64,000 nucleotides of DNA from Saccharothrix sp. S26 (GCF_021390395.1 NZ_JAJUWT010000013.1:1-64000), one strand, 5' to 3'. Numbered from the stretch's first letter, positions 24,583 through 33,459 are shown. Program-made: numbers and translations. The notes: generated by a model from the letters alone, not told the origin.

Positions 24583-24882
24583 TCAGTCGGGAACGCGGGC
24601 GGCGACCTTCGCCTGGAAGTCCGGGCAGGCGGTGATGTTTTCGGCCGCGCAGCCCATCGCGTGCTCCGGCACCGCCGGCGAGGCATGGAGCGAGGTGATC
24701 CGCTCGGCCAGCCGGTGGTGGTGCTCGCGGTAGAGGGCATGTCGGGTCGAGCGGTCGGCGGTGGCGGCGGACCGCAGCCTGATCCGGTCGAGGCCCGGCC
24801 CGGCGTCCTTGGCGAGCAGGATCATCGCGATCCGCGCCTGGTCCGCCTGCCCGTACCGCTCGGCCACCGCGCCGATCGACAT
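24583..24882 (-). pseudogene. MerR-family regulator with in-frame deletion of its DNA-binding domain
   Basis: 99 residues from ATG 24882 (24900 also possible). It begins MSIGAVAERYG exactly like a MerR N-terminus, then continues QADQARIAMILLAKDAGPGL, which is the start of the MerR dimerisation region. The stretch normally between them, the second half of the winged helix with the recognition wing (usually THVLRHWES...GLL...RRYG), is missing, about 25-30 residues. RYG-type sequence occurs at both ends of the missing stretch in relatives, so a deletion between short repeats is plausible. The tail (HHHRLAERITSLHASPAVPE and CPDFQAKVAARV) is normal for the family. The frame is kept but DNA binding should be lost. 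Confidence 0.72.
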
Positions 24883-24892
24883 GTGCGCGTTT

Positions 24893-24914
24893 AACTTCAT
24901 GTCGACGTGAAGTT
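24893..24914. promoter_or_regulatory. 22-bp near-perfect palindrome, candidate MerR operator
   Basis: AACTTCA (24893-24899), T, GTCGAC, G, TGAAGTT (24908-24914): a palindrome with one mismatched pair. It lies between the divergent MerR remnant and methyltransferase remnant, 11-32 bases above the MerR ATG. AT-rich outer arms and length fit MerR-family operators. Confidence 0.6.
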
Positions 24915-24955
24915 GCGCAGTCGGCGGTGTTGTCACCCACCGCCGAGGAACGACC

Positions 24956-25455
24956 GTGTCCGACCACCCGTCCACCACCTCCTTCGATCGCGCGCGCAGC
25001 GCTTCGTATGACGGCCGGGCCGCCTGGCTGCCGGGCGGGTTGTACCGGCGGGTCGCCGAGGACGTGGCGGCGCTCGCCGGTCCGGGCGCGGGCGGTTGCT
25101 GCAACGAGCTGGCGAGCCGTCGGGCGGACCTGGTGCTGCAAGGTGTGGACCTGTCGGCCCACATGACCGCCATCGCCGGGCTACGGGCGTCAAGCATCGC
25201 GTTCCACGTCGCCGACGTGGTGGCGCTGCCGCGGTCGGACGCCGGCGTGGACGTGGTGGTGTTGACCTTGAGCATGCACGAGTGGCCGGACCGGCGACGT
25301 GCGGTGGCCGAGTTACGGCGGTGTGCTGCTGGGGCACGACTGCGCGCTTCGAACGCGAGGTGTTTTCCGGGTTCGCCGGGGTTCGTCGCGTGCCCGTGCG
25401 CCCGGAGTGGTGGCCGGTGGCGTTGTTCGCCGGCGTGACGGCTCGGGCGAGGTGA
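24956..25455 (+). pseudogene. Class I SAM-dependent methyltransferase, degraded
   Basis: GTG 24956 with GAGGAAC upstream opens TSFDRARSASYDGRAAWLPG and LYRRVAEDVAALAG, typical of small class I methyltransferases. The SAM-binding motif I (VLDVGTGPG in relatives) is absent: the frame passes from GPGAGG straight to CCNELASRRADLVLQGVDLS. Motif post-II and III remain (VADVVALPRSDAGVDVVVLT, LSMHEWPDRRRAVAELRR). After about 25320 the protein is garbled, while another frame supplies the expected end (FSGFAGVRRVPVRPEWWPVA to stop at 25455), so a frameshift and small deletion also occurred. Cannot be functional. Divergent from the broken MerR. Confidence 0.72.
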
Positions 25456-25566
25456 TCACACGGTCGGTGAGCTGCGCGTTTCGGTGGTTGGGAGTACGGT
25501 CGGGGGACACGCAGCGGGTTGAGCCAGCAGCCACTGCCTTCTTCGACCCCGAGGAGGCTGCGGGCC

Positions 25567-25974
25567 GTGATGACGGAACGTTTCGGTCACCCGTTCAGGG
25601 TGGATCGGCAAGTGCACGGCTATGCCGTCGTGGTGCGCGTCTCCGGCGAGGTGGACGCGATGACCGTCCACGAGCTGAACCACGAGATCGCCGTCAGCCT
25701 CGCCCTGGCCACCCCACCGGCCCCGGTCGTGGTGGACCTGACCGACGTCGACTTCTTCGCCGCCGCCGGCCTCAACGAACTCCACCGCGGCCACCTGGCC
25801 GCGAAAGCGGCCGGCGTGCAACTGCGCGTAGTCGCCAGCCACCGCCACGTCCTCCGACCGTTCGAGATCAGCGGCCTGGACCAGGAAATCAGGCCGTGCC
25901 CCACCCTGGCCGAGGCCCTGGTGGTGCACCTGCCCCGAGGCGCCCGCCGTTTCGTCCCCCTCCCCGCCACCTGA
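25567..25974 (+). CDS. STAS-domain protein, anti-sigma factor antagonist-like
   Basis: 135 residues from GTG 25567 (ATG 25570 next to it), with GAGGAGG at 25551-25557. One STAS domain: VVVRVSGEVDAMTVHELNHE and VVVDLTDVDFFAAAGLNELH. In SpoIIAA/RsbV-type antagonists the loop is D(S/T)SG with a phosphorylated Ser or Thr; here it is AAAG, so phospho-switching at that position is impossible. Classical antagonists bind RsbW-like kinases; this one would be constitutively in the dephospho-like form, or has another role. No partner kinase is nearby. Confidence 0.82.
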   Translation: MMTERFGHPFRVDRQVHGYAVVVRVSGEVDAMTVHELNHEIAVSLALATPPAPVVVDLTDVDFFAAAGLNELHRGHLAAKAAGVQLRVVASHRHVLRPFEISGLDQEIRPCPTLAEALVVHLPRGARRFVPLPAT

Positions 25975-26593
25975 CCACAGTCCTCGCGCTCGGGAGAGGC
26001 ATTGACCCCGAGGTGCCGCGGCCACCACGCACCGACGACCACCGATAAGGCCCACAGGTGCGCTGGTGCTGCCGCGCAGGCGGCCTGGCATCTGACGGTG
26101 AGCCCGGGGCAGCGATGACTGCGGCGGTGGGCGCGACTCGCGGGCACACCGCAACCGCCAGAGCAGGGTGGTGATGGAGGTGGTCTCGGTGCGACGGGGT
26201 TCTGGGTCGGTGTGGTTCGGCCGATGGTGGTGGGTGGCGGGCGCTCTTGGGTGTTGAGTGCTGATTCGGCGATGTTCGCGGCCAGTGCGGTTAGCTGGGG
26301 GCGCTGGGTGCAGGGGAGTTCGTGGGGGTTGGGGCGTGAGTGGAGATCGCGGTGCATAGGTCGACTCCTGCGGTAATGGCGGGGTTCTTTGGGGTCAGTG
26401 GGGTTGGCTGGGAGCACTGGGGTGGCGTGGTGCGTGGGTTCACAGTGGTGGTGATGGAGGTGCTGTCGGCGCGACGGGGTTCTGGGTCAGTGCGGTTGGT
26501 TGATGGTGGATGGCGAGAGCTCCAGGGGGCCTGGGGCCGGTTCGGTGACGTTCGTGGCAAGTGAGGTTGGCTGGAAGCGCTGGGCCGGGGCGG
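25975..26593. repeat. Non-coding region with degenerate direct repeats
   Basis: About 620 bases without a supported gene. Two related units lie at 26169-26308 and 26448-26584, starting GTGGTGATGGAGGT, sharing CGACGGGGTTCTGGGTC and ending GCGCTGGG. A shortened third unit at about 26381-26420 joins the middle and end parts. The offset between full copies is 276-279 bases. The top strand is unusually G-rich and the region looks like decayed sequence. Confidence 0.6.
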
Positions 26594-27295
26594 TCAGCCG
26601 AAGGTGCTGGTGTAGGCCAGGGCTCCCAGGAGGGGAGCGGTGGCCAGGGTTAGCAGGACGGATTTGCGGGTTGGTCTTGGGCCGTTCAGGGCTTGGCGGA
26701 TGCCGGTCGGGATGAACGCCGCGCACAGGCCCACGATGGCGATCACCGAGGTGATCTCGGTGCCCTTCAGGACGCCCAACGGGAGCAGGCACGTGGTGGC
26801 CAGGGCGAACGCGCGGGCCGGGCCCAGGGCGCCGCTCCGGTAGGCGGCGAAGGCCAGGACCGGCCAGCCGAGCATGATGGTGAACGACAGGAAGCTGAAC
26901 AGGTGCAGGTCCTGGTAGGACGCACCGACCAGCGCGGTCGCCAGCGGCGCGCCCTGGTGGTGGACCAGGCCGTGGGCCGCCTGGTCGATGCCCGCGTGGA
27001 ACGTGCGTTCGAACAAGCCCACCAGAACCAGTGAAGCACCCCAAGCGGCCAACACCGGTCGTGTCCGCCCGATCGCGTTGGCCAAGCCGATCACGGCGGG
27101 TGCCAGCAGCACGGTGCCGGCGAGCACCGCGGTGTGCGCGGCGGTCATCAGGGCAGGGTGCTCGGCCACCGCGACCAACTGCTGCGGGAAGAAGAAGTGG
27201 AACGGCCAGCGCAGCAGCGTGCCCGCGAGCAGCAGGAGCGGTCCGAGGATCATGGTGCCGGCGCCGATCCACCGGCCGGGGAAGGTGTAGGTCAT
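26594..27295 (-). CDS. Hypothetical integral membrane protein (233 aa)
   Basis: 233 residues with about six or seven hydrophobic segments, for example ILGPLLLLAGTLLRWPFHFF, VLAGTVLLAPAVIGLANAIG and FLSFTIMLGWPVLAFAAYRS. Polar residues inside include several His (LVHHQG, DLHLF). I do not recognise the family; it has no transporter motif. It is followed by the repeat-rich region. Its role is unknown. Confidence 0.7.
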   Translation of the reverse strand: MTYTFPGRWIGAGTMILGPLLLLAGTLLRWPFHFFFPQQLVAVAEHPALMTAAHTAVLAGTVLLAPAVIGLANAIGRTRPVLAAWGASLVLVGLFERTFHAGIDQAAHGLVHHQGAPLATALVGASYQDLHLFSFLSFTIMLGWPVLAFAAYRSGALGPARAFALATTCLLPLGVLKGTEITSVIAIVGLCAAFIPTGIRQALNGPRPTRKSVLLTLATAPLLGALAYTSTFG

Positions 27296-27355
27296 GGGGA
27301 AGACGATCCCAGCGGGGGTGGGGGGTGCGGATCGGCCCGCGGTCCGGAGTTGAGG

Positions 27356-28117
27356 TCAGACCGGGGTCCGATACGGCCGCACGAAAGATCGGTCCGCCGC
27401 ACACACCGACCCGATCGGCCCGGCCGCACGCAACACGACTTCCAGCGCCCGCGCCGGATCCGACATGTAGACCTGGCTGAACCACGCCATGTTCGCCTCC
27501 ACCACCACGAGCGACGCCCGCGGGTCGTCGGGCGGACCGGTCAGCCCCACGTCGACCACCACCGCACTGGGCAACCCGGGCAACGCCGCCGCGAACGCGC
27601 GCAACGGCGCCGCCGACGAACACGAATCGAGCGGCGCGGGGTCCAGCCGACCCCACGTCGCGTAGCGCGACCCCGCCCGCACCTCGCCCTCCAGCACGAA
27701 CAGCCGGAACTCGGCCGCGAACTCGACCACCTCGCTCACCAGCACGGCCGTGTCGTCCGGCAGGTCGACGGGCAGCTCAGCCCCGTGCGCGTACACCCGA
27801 GCCGGGAAGCTCTTCGCGGACGGCGGCTTCACGAACACCCGCCCGGACAGCGCGCGAGCCTCGTCCAGCGTCATCGCCCGGATCCGCCGCCCGACCAGCT
27901 CCGGCGGCAGCCCGGGCAGCCAGTCGTCGGCCGGTTCGAGCAACCCCAACCCCAGCCGTCCGGCGACGCGATCGGCGAACAACGGCCCGCCGTAGTAGTG
28001 CGCGGACCCAGCCGGAACCAGGTCGGACACCACGGCCAGACCGCGCTCGACCGCCGCACGGGCCAGCGGCCCGACCGTCGGCAGCACCAGGGGCGGAACG
28101 AACAGGTAACGGGTCAT
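27356..28117 (-). CDS. ATP-grasp domain-containing protein
   Basis: 253 residues from ATG 28117; the open frame extends upstream but MTRYLFVPPLV is the natural start. Features of DUF4343-type ATP-grasp proteins: VFVKPPSAKSFPARVY (ATP Lys), EFAAEFRLFVLEGEVRAGSR and YATWGRL, and the metal-binding end SLVVVEANMAWFSQVYMSDP. ATP-grasp enzymes ligate a carboxylate to an amine or thiol through an acyl phosphate; some members of this group have no known substrate. Divergent from a GNAT gene 79 bases away. Confidence 0.78.
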   Translation of the reverse strand: MTRYLFVPPLVLPTVGPLARAAVERGLAVVSDLVPAGSAHYYGGPLFADRVAGRLGLGLLEPADDWLPGLPPELVGRRIRAMTLDEARALSGRVFVKPPSAKSFPARVYAHGAELPVDLPDDTAVLVSEVVEFAAEFRLFVLEGEVRAGSRYATWGRLDPAPLDSCSSAAPLRAFAAALPGLPSAVVVDVGLTGPPDDPRASLVVVEANMAWFSQVYMSDPARALEVVLRAAGPIGSVCAADRSFVRPYRTPV

Positions 28118-28196
28118 AACGGGCCCATAGTGCGCACCACGGCACCCCACCGTCGAACGATTACCCAGGCCGCACCCACATCCGTACCCTGCCGGC

Positions 28197-28589
28197 ATGA
28201 TCACCTACGAGTGGCGCGGCCGGTTCGAGAACCCCGAAGTCAACGCCCTGCACGCGGAAGGTTTCGACCACGAACCCCTGGACGACGACTGGTGGGGCCA
28301 GGTCACCCGCCACAGCCTCGGCTGGGTCACCGCCCGCCGCGACGACGCCCTCGTCGGGTTCGTCAACGTCGCCTGGGACGGCGCGGTCCACGCCTTCGTC
28401 CTCGACACCCTCGTCACCGCGACCGAACGCCGTCAAGGCGTCGGCAAGCACCTCGTGGCCAAGGCCGTGGACGGCGCACGCGCCGCCGGGTGCGAGTGGC
28501 TGCACGTCGACTTCGACGACCACCTCGAGCCGTTCTACTTCGACACCTGCGGCTTCCAACCGACCGCCGCGGGCCTCATCGCCCTCTGA
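28197..28589 (+). CDS. GNAT family N-acetyltransferase
   Basis: 130 residues. GNAT fold with the acetyl-CoA pyrophosphate loop RRQGVGKHLVAKAVDGARAA (motif A, about residues 79-98) and motif B ending FYFDTCGFQPTAAGLIAL. Acetylates an amine on a small molecule or protein; substrate unknown. Confidence 0.88.
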   Translation: MITYEWRGRFENPEVNALHAEGFDHEPLDDDWWGQVTRHSLGWVTARRDDALVGFVNVAWDGAVHAFVLDTLVTATERRQGVGKHLVAKAVDGARAAGCEWLHVDFDDHLEPFYFDTCGFQPTAAGLIAL

Positions 28590-28614
28590 ACCTGAGCAAC
28601 CCGCGTCACACGGT

Positions 28615-28639
28615 GTGTAACTCGCTCCGTCACGGGTAG
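28615..28639 (+). promoter_or_regulatory. SigB/SigF-like stress promoter of catalase gene
   Basis: GTGT (28615-28618), 15 bases, then GGGTAG (28634-28639) fits the actinobacterial general-stress sigma consensus GNNT-N14-16-GGGTA(C/T) except the last base. It is 32 bases above the catalase start. A KatE-type catalase under stress sigma control is biologically sensible. Confidence 0.45.
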
Positions 28640-28670
28640 TCGGCGGGAGACTGCCGACGAGGAGGAGCAC

Positions 28671-30941
28671 GTGGACGCGTTCAAACCGGCCAAGGTCGTG
28701 AAGGATGCCCTCGACAAGGCCGCGGAGAAGGTCGCCGACCTGGTCACGCCGCCGGTCCCGGGCACGCCCGGCAGCGCATCGCCACCGCTGGACCCGCCGA
28801 GCGAGCCGCAGGGCCCGCTGCCCCGCAAGCCCGACCAGGCCTCCCCGCAGACGCGGACCGCGACCGGCGCGGAGACCGGCGCCGCGGCCGACGTGCGGGA
28901 ACAGCAGGGCGAGTACCTGACCACGTCGACCGGCCTGCGCCTGTACGACACCGACCACTCGCTCAAGGCAGGCGCGCGCGGACCGACGCTGCTGCAGGAC
29001 CACCACCTGCGCGAGAAGATCACCCACTTCGACCACGAACGCATCCCCGAACGAGTGGTGCACGCGCGGGGCGCGGCCGTGCACGGTGTCTTCGTGGGCT
29101 ACGGCAATGCCACGAACGTGTGCAAAGCAGGCTTCCTGGCCGAAGGCGTGACCACCCCGGTGTTCACCCGGTTCTCCACGGTCGTGGGTTCCCGCGGCTC
29201 GGCGGACACGGTGCGTGACACCCGCGGCTTCGCCACGAAGTTCTACACCGACGAGGGCACCTTCGACCTGGTGGCCAACAACATCCCGGTGTTCTTCATC
29301 CAGGACGGCATCAAGTTCCCGGACATCGTCCACGCGGCCAAGCCGCACCCGGACCGGGAGATCCCGCAGGCGCAGAGCGCGCACGACACGTTCTGGGACT
29401 TCGTCTCCACGCACACCGAAGCCACCCACCACGTGATGTGGCAGATGTCCGACCGCGCCGTGCCGCGCTCCTACCGGATGATGGAGGGCTTCGGCGTCCA
29501 CACGTTCCGCCTGGTCAACGCGGAGGGCCAGACGTCGTTGGCGAAGTTCCACTGGAAGCCGAAGCTGGGCGTGCACTCCCTGCTGTGGGAGGAGGCCCAG
29601 CTGATCGCGGGCGTCGACCCGGACTTCCACCGGCGCGACCTGTTCGACGCGATCGAGTCGGGCGCGTACCCGCAGTGGGAGCTGGGCATCCAGGTCTTCC
29701 CGGACACCCCCGAGCAGACGTTCGAGGGCATCGACCTGCTCGACCCGACCAAGATCGTGCCGGAGGAGCTGGCCCCGGTGCAGGCGATCGGGATGCTCAC
29801 GCTCAACCGCAACACCACCAACTTCTTCGCCGAGACCGAGCAGGTGGCGTTCCACGTGGGCCACCTGCCGCCGGGCATCGACGTGACCGACGACCCGCTG
29901 CTGCACGCGCGCCTGTTCTCCTACATCGACACGCAGCTGAGCAGGCTCGGCGGCCCCAACTTCAACCAGATCCCGATCAACCGGCCGCACGCCCCGGTCA
30001 ACGACATGCTGCGCGACGGCTTCCACCAGCACGCCGTGCACAGCGGCGTGGCGCCGTACAAGCCGAACACCCTCGACGGCGGCTGCCCGTTCATGGCGGG
30101 GCTGGAGACCGGCGCGTACGTGGAGTTCCCCGCGCCGGTCGCCGAGTCGGTCAAGGAGCGTCGCTCACCCGCCTCGTTCGCCGACCACTACAGCCAGCCG
30201 CGGCTGTTCTACCGGAGCCTGACCCCGGTCGAGAAGGAGCACCTGATCCGGGCCTTCACGTTCGAGCTGGGCAAGTGCTACGAGCAGGCGATCAAGGAAC
30301 GCGAGCTGCGCGTGCTCGCCAACGTCGACGCCGACCTGTGCGCGCAGGTGGCGGCCGGTCTCGGGCTGCCCGTGCCGGAGGCGACCGAGCCCGCCCCCGA
30401 GGTCACGCCCAGCCCCGCGCTCTCGCAGATCGGGCAGGTGTGGCCGCCGGACGGCCGGTTGATCGGCATCGTGGTGGACGCGGACGACCCGGCGAGCCTG
30501 GACGGGCTGCACGGCCTGCGCCAGACGATCAGCGCGGCCGGCATGGTGCCGTTGCTCATCGCCGCGCGCGGCGGTCAGCTGGACGAGGGCCTGGTGGCGC
30601 AGCGGACGTTCCTCACCGCCCGCTCGATCGAGTTCGACGCGTTGCTGCTGGCCGCCGCGCCGCCGCCCGCCCCGGACGCGATCCCGGCCCGCGACGACAA
30701 GGCCGGTGCGTCCGGCGCCACCGTCGACCCGCGCGTGGTGCTGATGGTCCAGGAGTGCTACCGGCACGCCAAGGTGATCGGCGTGTGGGGCAACGGCGAG
30801 GCCGCCCTGGTCGAGGCCGGGTGCTCGGCGGGCGACCTGGGCATCGCGGTCGGCGACACCCCGGCGGACGTGTTCGCCGAGGTCCAGACGCTGCTCGGCA
30901 CCCACCGGGTGTGGGACAGGTTCCCCGCGACCGTCGCCTGA
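28671..30941 (+). CDS. katE-like: Large-subunit heme catalase (clade 2, KatE/HPII type)
   Basis: 756 residues from GTG 28671 with GAGGAGGAG upstream. Decomposes hydrogen peroxide. Order: N-terminal extension (1-80) rich in Pro and Ala, catalase core, and the C-terminal flavodoxin-like domain (about 590-750, RLIGIVVDADDPASLDGLHG) that defines large catalases. Catalytic His is in RIPERVVHARGAAVHG, the essential Asn in FDLVANNIPVFFIQDG, and the proximal Tyr region in LARLFSYIDTQLSRLG. The C-terminal domain Cys in GCSAGDLG and QECYRH are noted. Followed by a strong hairpin at 30951. Confidence 0.95.
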   Translation: MDAFKPAKVVKDALDKAAEKVADLVTPPVPGTPGSASPPLDPPSEPQGPLPRKPDQASPQTRTATGAETGAAADVREQQGEYLTTSTGLRLYDTDHSLKAGARGPTLLQDHHLREKITHFDHERIPERVVHARGAAVHGVFVGYGNATNVCKAGFLAEGVTTPVFTRFSTVVGSRGSADTVRDTRGFATKFYTDEGTFDLVANNIPVFFIQDGIKFPDIVHAAKPHPDREIPQAQSAHDTFWDFVSTHTEATHHVMWQMSDRAVPRSYRMMEGFGVHTFRLVNAEGQTSLAKFHWKPKLGVHSLLWEEAQLIAGVDPDFHRRDLFDAIESGAYPQWELGIQVFPDTPEQTFEGIDLLDPTKIVPEELAPVQAIGMLTLNRNTTNFFAETEQVAFHVGHLPPGIDVTDDPLLHARLFSYIDTQLSRLGGPNFNQIPINRPHAPVNDMLRDGFHQHAVHSGVAPYKPNTLDGGCPFMAGLETGAYVEFPAPVAESVKERRSPASFADHYSQPRLFYRSLTPVEKEHLIRAFTFELGKCYEQAIKERELRVLANVDADLCAQVAAGLGLPVPEATEPAPEVTPSPALSQIGQVWPPDGRLIGIVVDADDPASLDGLHGLRQTISAAGMVPLLIAARGGQLDEGLVAQRTFLTARSIEFDALLLAAAPPPAPDAIPARDDKAGASGATVDPRVVLMVQECYRHAKVIGVWGNGEAALVEAGCSAGDLGIAVGDTPADVFAEVQTLLGTHRVWDRFPATVA

Positions 30942-30950
30942 CCCGACGAC

Positions 30951-30982
30951 GACCGGCCGCGGACGGGTGTCCGCGGCCGGTC
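30951..30982. terminator. Terminator hairpin between catalase and sugar dehydrogenase genes
   Basis: Perfect 14-base arms GACCGGCCGCGGAC (30951-30964) and GTCCGCGGCCGGTC (30969-30982) around a GGGT loop. It lies between the convergent 3' ends of the catalase and the dehydrogenase gene and can serve both. Confidence 0.85.
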
Positions 30983-30989
30983 GCTCATG

Positions 30990-33275
30990 TCAGCACAAGC
31001 ACATCGTGTAGTTCGCCTGGTACGTCGTCGCGGTCGCGGGCGCGGTCACGTTGTGCGTCTGCGCCCCGCCGTCGGACCAACTGCTGTACTTGTAGCGGAA
31101 TATCAGCGCGCCGCCTTGCGGGCTCGGCGCGCTGATCGAGTTGTTCGAACCGACGATCACCGTGCGGGTGAACGGCGTGGTCTGCGCCGTGCCGCCGACG
31201 CTGAGCTGCAAACCGCTCGGGTTCGTCGTGAACGTCAGCGCCACCGTCCGCGGGTCGAGCTTCGTCGTGGTGCTCTTGACCCGGCCCGACGAGTCGGTCG
31301 CGGTCAGCGTCAGCTCCAGGTGCGACGGGTACTCGTGGTCCGGCGCGATGAACGAGCCCGACGCCACCCCCGACCAGGTCTGCACCACGTGCTCGTGGCA
31401 CGAGCCGCTGGTCGCGCAGTGCTGGATGCTCAGCTTCCAGCTCAACGCGGACGCGGCCAGCGCGCCGTCCTGCGGGTCGGTGGCGTGACCGGAGAACGGC
31501 ACGTCCTGGCCCACCACCCAGTTCAACGGCGCGGTCGGCGTGTCGATCACCGGCACGGGGTCCTCCGACACCGGGGTGCCGACCGTGACGGTGACCGAGG
31601 TGGTGCCCGACGCGCCCGCCTGGTCGGTCACCCTGAGCCCGACCGCCACCGCCGCCTGGGCGGTGTAGGTGCGGGTCGGCGTGGCGGAGGTGGAGTCGTC
31701 GTACTGGCCGTCGCCGTCGAGATCCCACGCGTAGCTCAACGTGTCGCCCGGGTCGGGATCGGTCGACCCCGTGCCGTTGAACTGCACGGTCAGCGGGGCG
31801 GGCCCGGACTGCGGGGTGGCGGTGGCGACCGCGGTCGGCGCCTGGTTGCCGGTCGGGTAGCTGACGCGGCGCAGCTGGCCCGCGCCCAGCGCGATGTAGA
31901 ACAAATCGCCGCCGGGACCGGTGGTGATCTGCACCGGCACGTTCACCCCGGTCACGAACGGCACCAGCTTGGCCGGGTCGGGCTGGCCCGCGGTGGTCTG
32001 CATGGCCCAGATGCAGCCGCGTGAGCTGTCGGCGAAGAACAGCGCGCCGTCGTAGGCGGGCGGGTAGTTGCTGGTCGACTCGAACGCGATGCCCGACACC
32101 GACGAGCCGCCGGTCGGGCACGGGTCGGTCGCGACGACCTTCGCCGAGTGGTTGTAGGCGTAGTACGGCGTGGTCTGGCCCGCGCCCGTGTAGAGCGACT
32201 CGCACAGGGTCAGGTTCGCGCCGTCGTAGCCGCCCTGGCGCGCGGAACCCTCGTAGCAGGGCCAGCCGAAGTTCTCCGCCGTCGCGTCGTTCACGTCGGC
32301 GATCCGGTTGACCTCCTCCCACGTGTTCCAGCCGACGTCGCCCACCCACAGCTCCTCCGTGCCGGGGCGGAAGGCGAAGCGGAACTGGTTGCGCAGGCCG
32401 TGGGCGATGACGCGCTGCGCGTTGGCGTCGGCGTGGCCCGCGAACGGGTTGCCGGGCAGGCCCGCGCCCGTGTCGGGGTCGATGCGCACGATCGAGCCGT
32501 CGAGGCTGACCGGTTCGCCCGCCGGGCGGCGGATCGACTGGGAGCGCAGCGCGCCGCCGCGTGCGGTCGGGGCGGTGAGGTTGGTGCCCGCGGGCGAGGG
32601 CGGGTCGGCGCACGGGTTGCCGACCTGGCCGTAGTCGGCGAAGTTGAAGCTCGCGCCGTCACCGCCGCCGACGTAGAGGCCGCCGTCGGGGCCGAAGACG
32701 ACCGAGCCGATGGAGTGGCTCGGGTACTGCTGGCACCAGTCGGTGACCAGCGGCTGTTCGGCGGTCATGGTGCCGCCCGCGCCCATGGTCAGCTTGGACA
32801 CCCGGCCGGTGACCACGCAGCCCTGGTCGGTCGCGCCGGGCGGGGTCGGGCACTGGTCGCCCCAGCGCGGGTGCGTGCCGCCGGGCACGGCGTCGTAGGT
32901 GTAGGCGACGTAGACGTACGGGCGGGTCGGGAACTGCGGGTCCACGGCCAGGCCGAGCAGGCCGCGGTCCCAGAAGTCCTGCGTCTGCGGGCGCAGGTCG
33001 GCGAACACGGTGGCCGTGGTGTCGGCGAGCGAGTCGAAGACCTTGACCAGGCCGCTCTTCTCGGCGATGAACACCCGGCCGTCCGGCGCGAACGAGACGG
33101 CGGTGGGCGTGGTGAGGCCGCCGATGGCGAGGGTGTCGGTGAAGCCCGCGGGCACGGCCGCGGAGGCCGTCGGGGGAAGTGCCACCGCGGTGGCGGCGAC
33201 CACGAGGGTCGCGGCGGCTACGGCGGTCACACGTCTCGACCGGGGCGACAGTCGTGGGCGGCGGAGTAATCGCAT
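30990..33275 (-). CDS. Secreted PQQ-type glucose/sorbosone dehydrogenase with PKD domain
   Basis: 761 residues. Sec signal peptide (about 1-40, cleavage at ASA). The GSDH-type beta-propeller (about 45-470) shows GLTTPTAVSFAPDGRVFIAE, RGLLGLAVDPQFPTRPYVYV, SHSIGSVVFGPDGGLYVGGG and AHGLRNQFRFAFRPGTEELW. A PKD domain follows (about 475-570, APLTVQFNGTGSTDPDPGD and YAWDLDGDGQYDDSTSA). The tail to the end (QHCATSGSCHEHVVQTW, then NYTMCLC) is a beta-rich region seen in other secreted actinobacterial proteins. Oxidises sugars outside the cell, perhaps with PQQ. Its electron acceptor is unknown. Confidence 0.85.
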   Translation of the reverse strand: MRLLRRPRLSPRSRRVTAVAAATLVVAATAVALPPTASAAVPAGFTDTLAIGGLTTPTAVSFAPDGRVFIAEKSGLVKVFDSLADTTATVFADLRPQTQDFWDRGLLGLAVDPQFPTRPYVYVAYTYDAVPGGTHPRWGDQCPTPPGATDQGCVVTGRVSKLTMGAGGTMTAEQPLVTDWCQQYPSHSIGSVVFGPDGGLYVGGGDGASFNFADYGQVGNPCADPPSPAGTNLTAPTARGGALRSQSIRRPAGEPVSLDGSIVRIDPDTGAGLPGNPFAGHADANAQRVIAHGLRNQFRFAFRPGTEELWVGDVGWNTWEEVNRIADVNDATAENFGWPCYEGSARQGGYDGANLTLCESLYTGAGQTTPYYAYNHSAKVVATDPCPTGGSSVSGIAFESTSNYPPAYDGALFFADSSRGCIWAMQTTAGQPDPAKLVPFVTGVNVPVQITTGPGGDLFYIALGAGQLRRVSYPTGNQAPTAVATATPQSGPAPLTVQFNGTGSTDPDPGDTLSYAWDLDGDGQYDDSTSATPTRTYTAQAAVAVGLRVTDQAGASGTTSVTVTVGTPVSEDPVPVIDTPTAPLNWVVGQDVPFSGHATDPQDGALAASALSWKLSIQHCATSGSCHEHVVQTWSGVASGSFIAPDHEYPSHLELTLTATDSSGRVKSTTTKLDPRTVALTFTTNPSGLQLSVGGTAQTTPFTRTVIVGSNNSISAPSPQGGALIFRYKYSSWSDGGAQTHNVTAPATATTYQANYTMCLC

Positions 33276-33459
33276 GGTCCGGTTCGTTCCCTTCGTGACA
33301 CTTTTGGGTGAGCACGGAAGGGTTACATGCGTGTTGCCGATTACGCACTGCTTTGTCGGGCGGGATTTCGGCTACCGCGCGGTCTCATCCGGGCGGCCTA
33401 TCGGTCACCCCGATAAATCGGCACAGTCGTGGTCCGACCGGCCGACCGTGACGCGGCGT

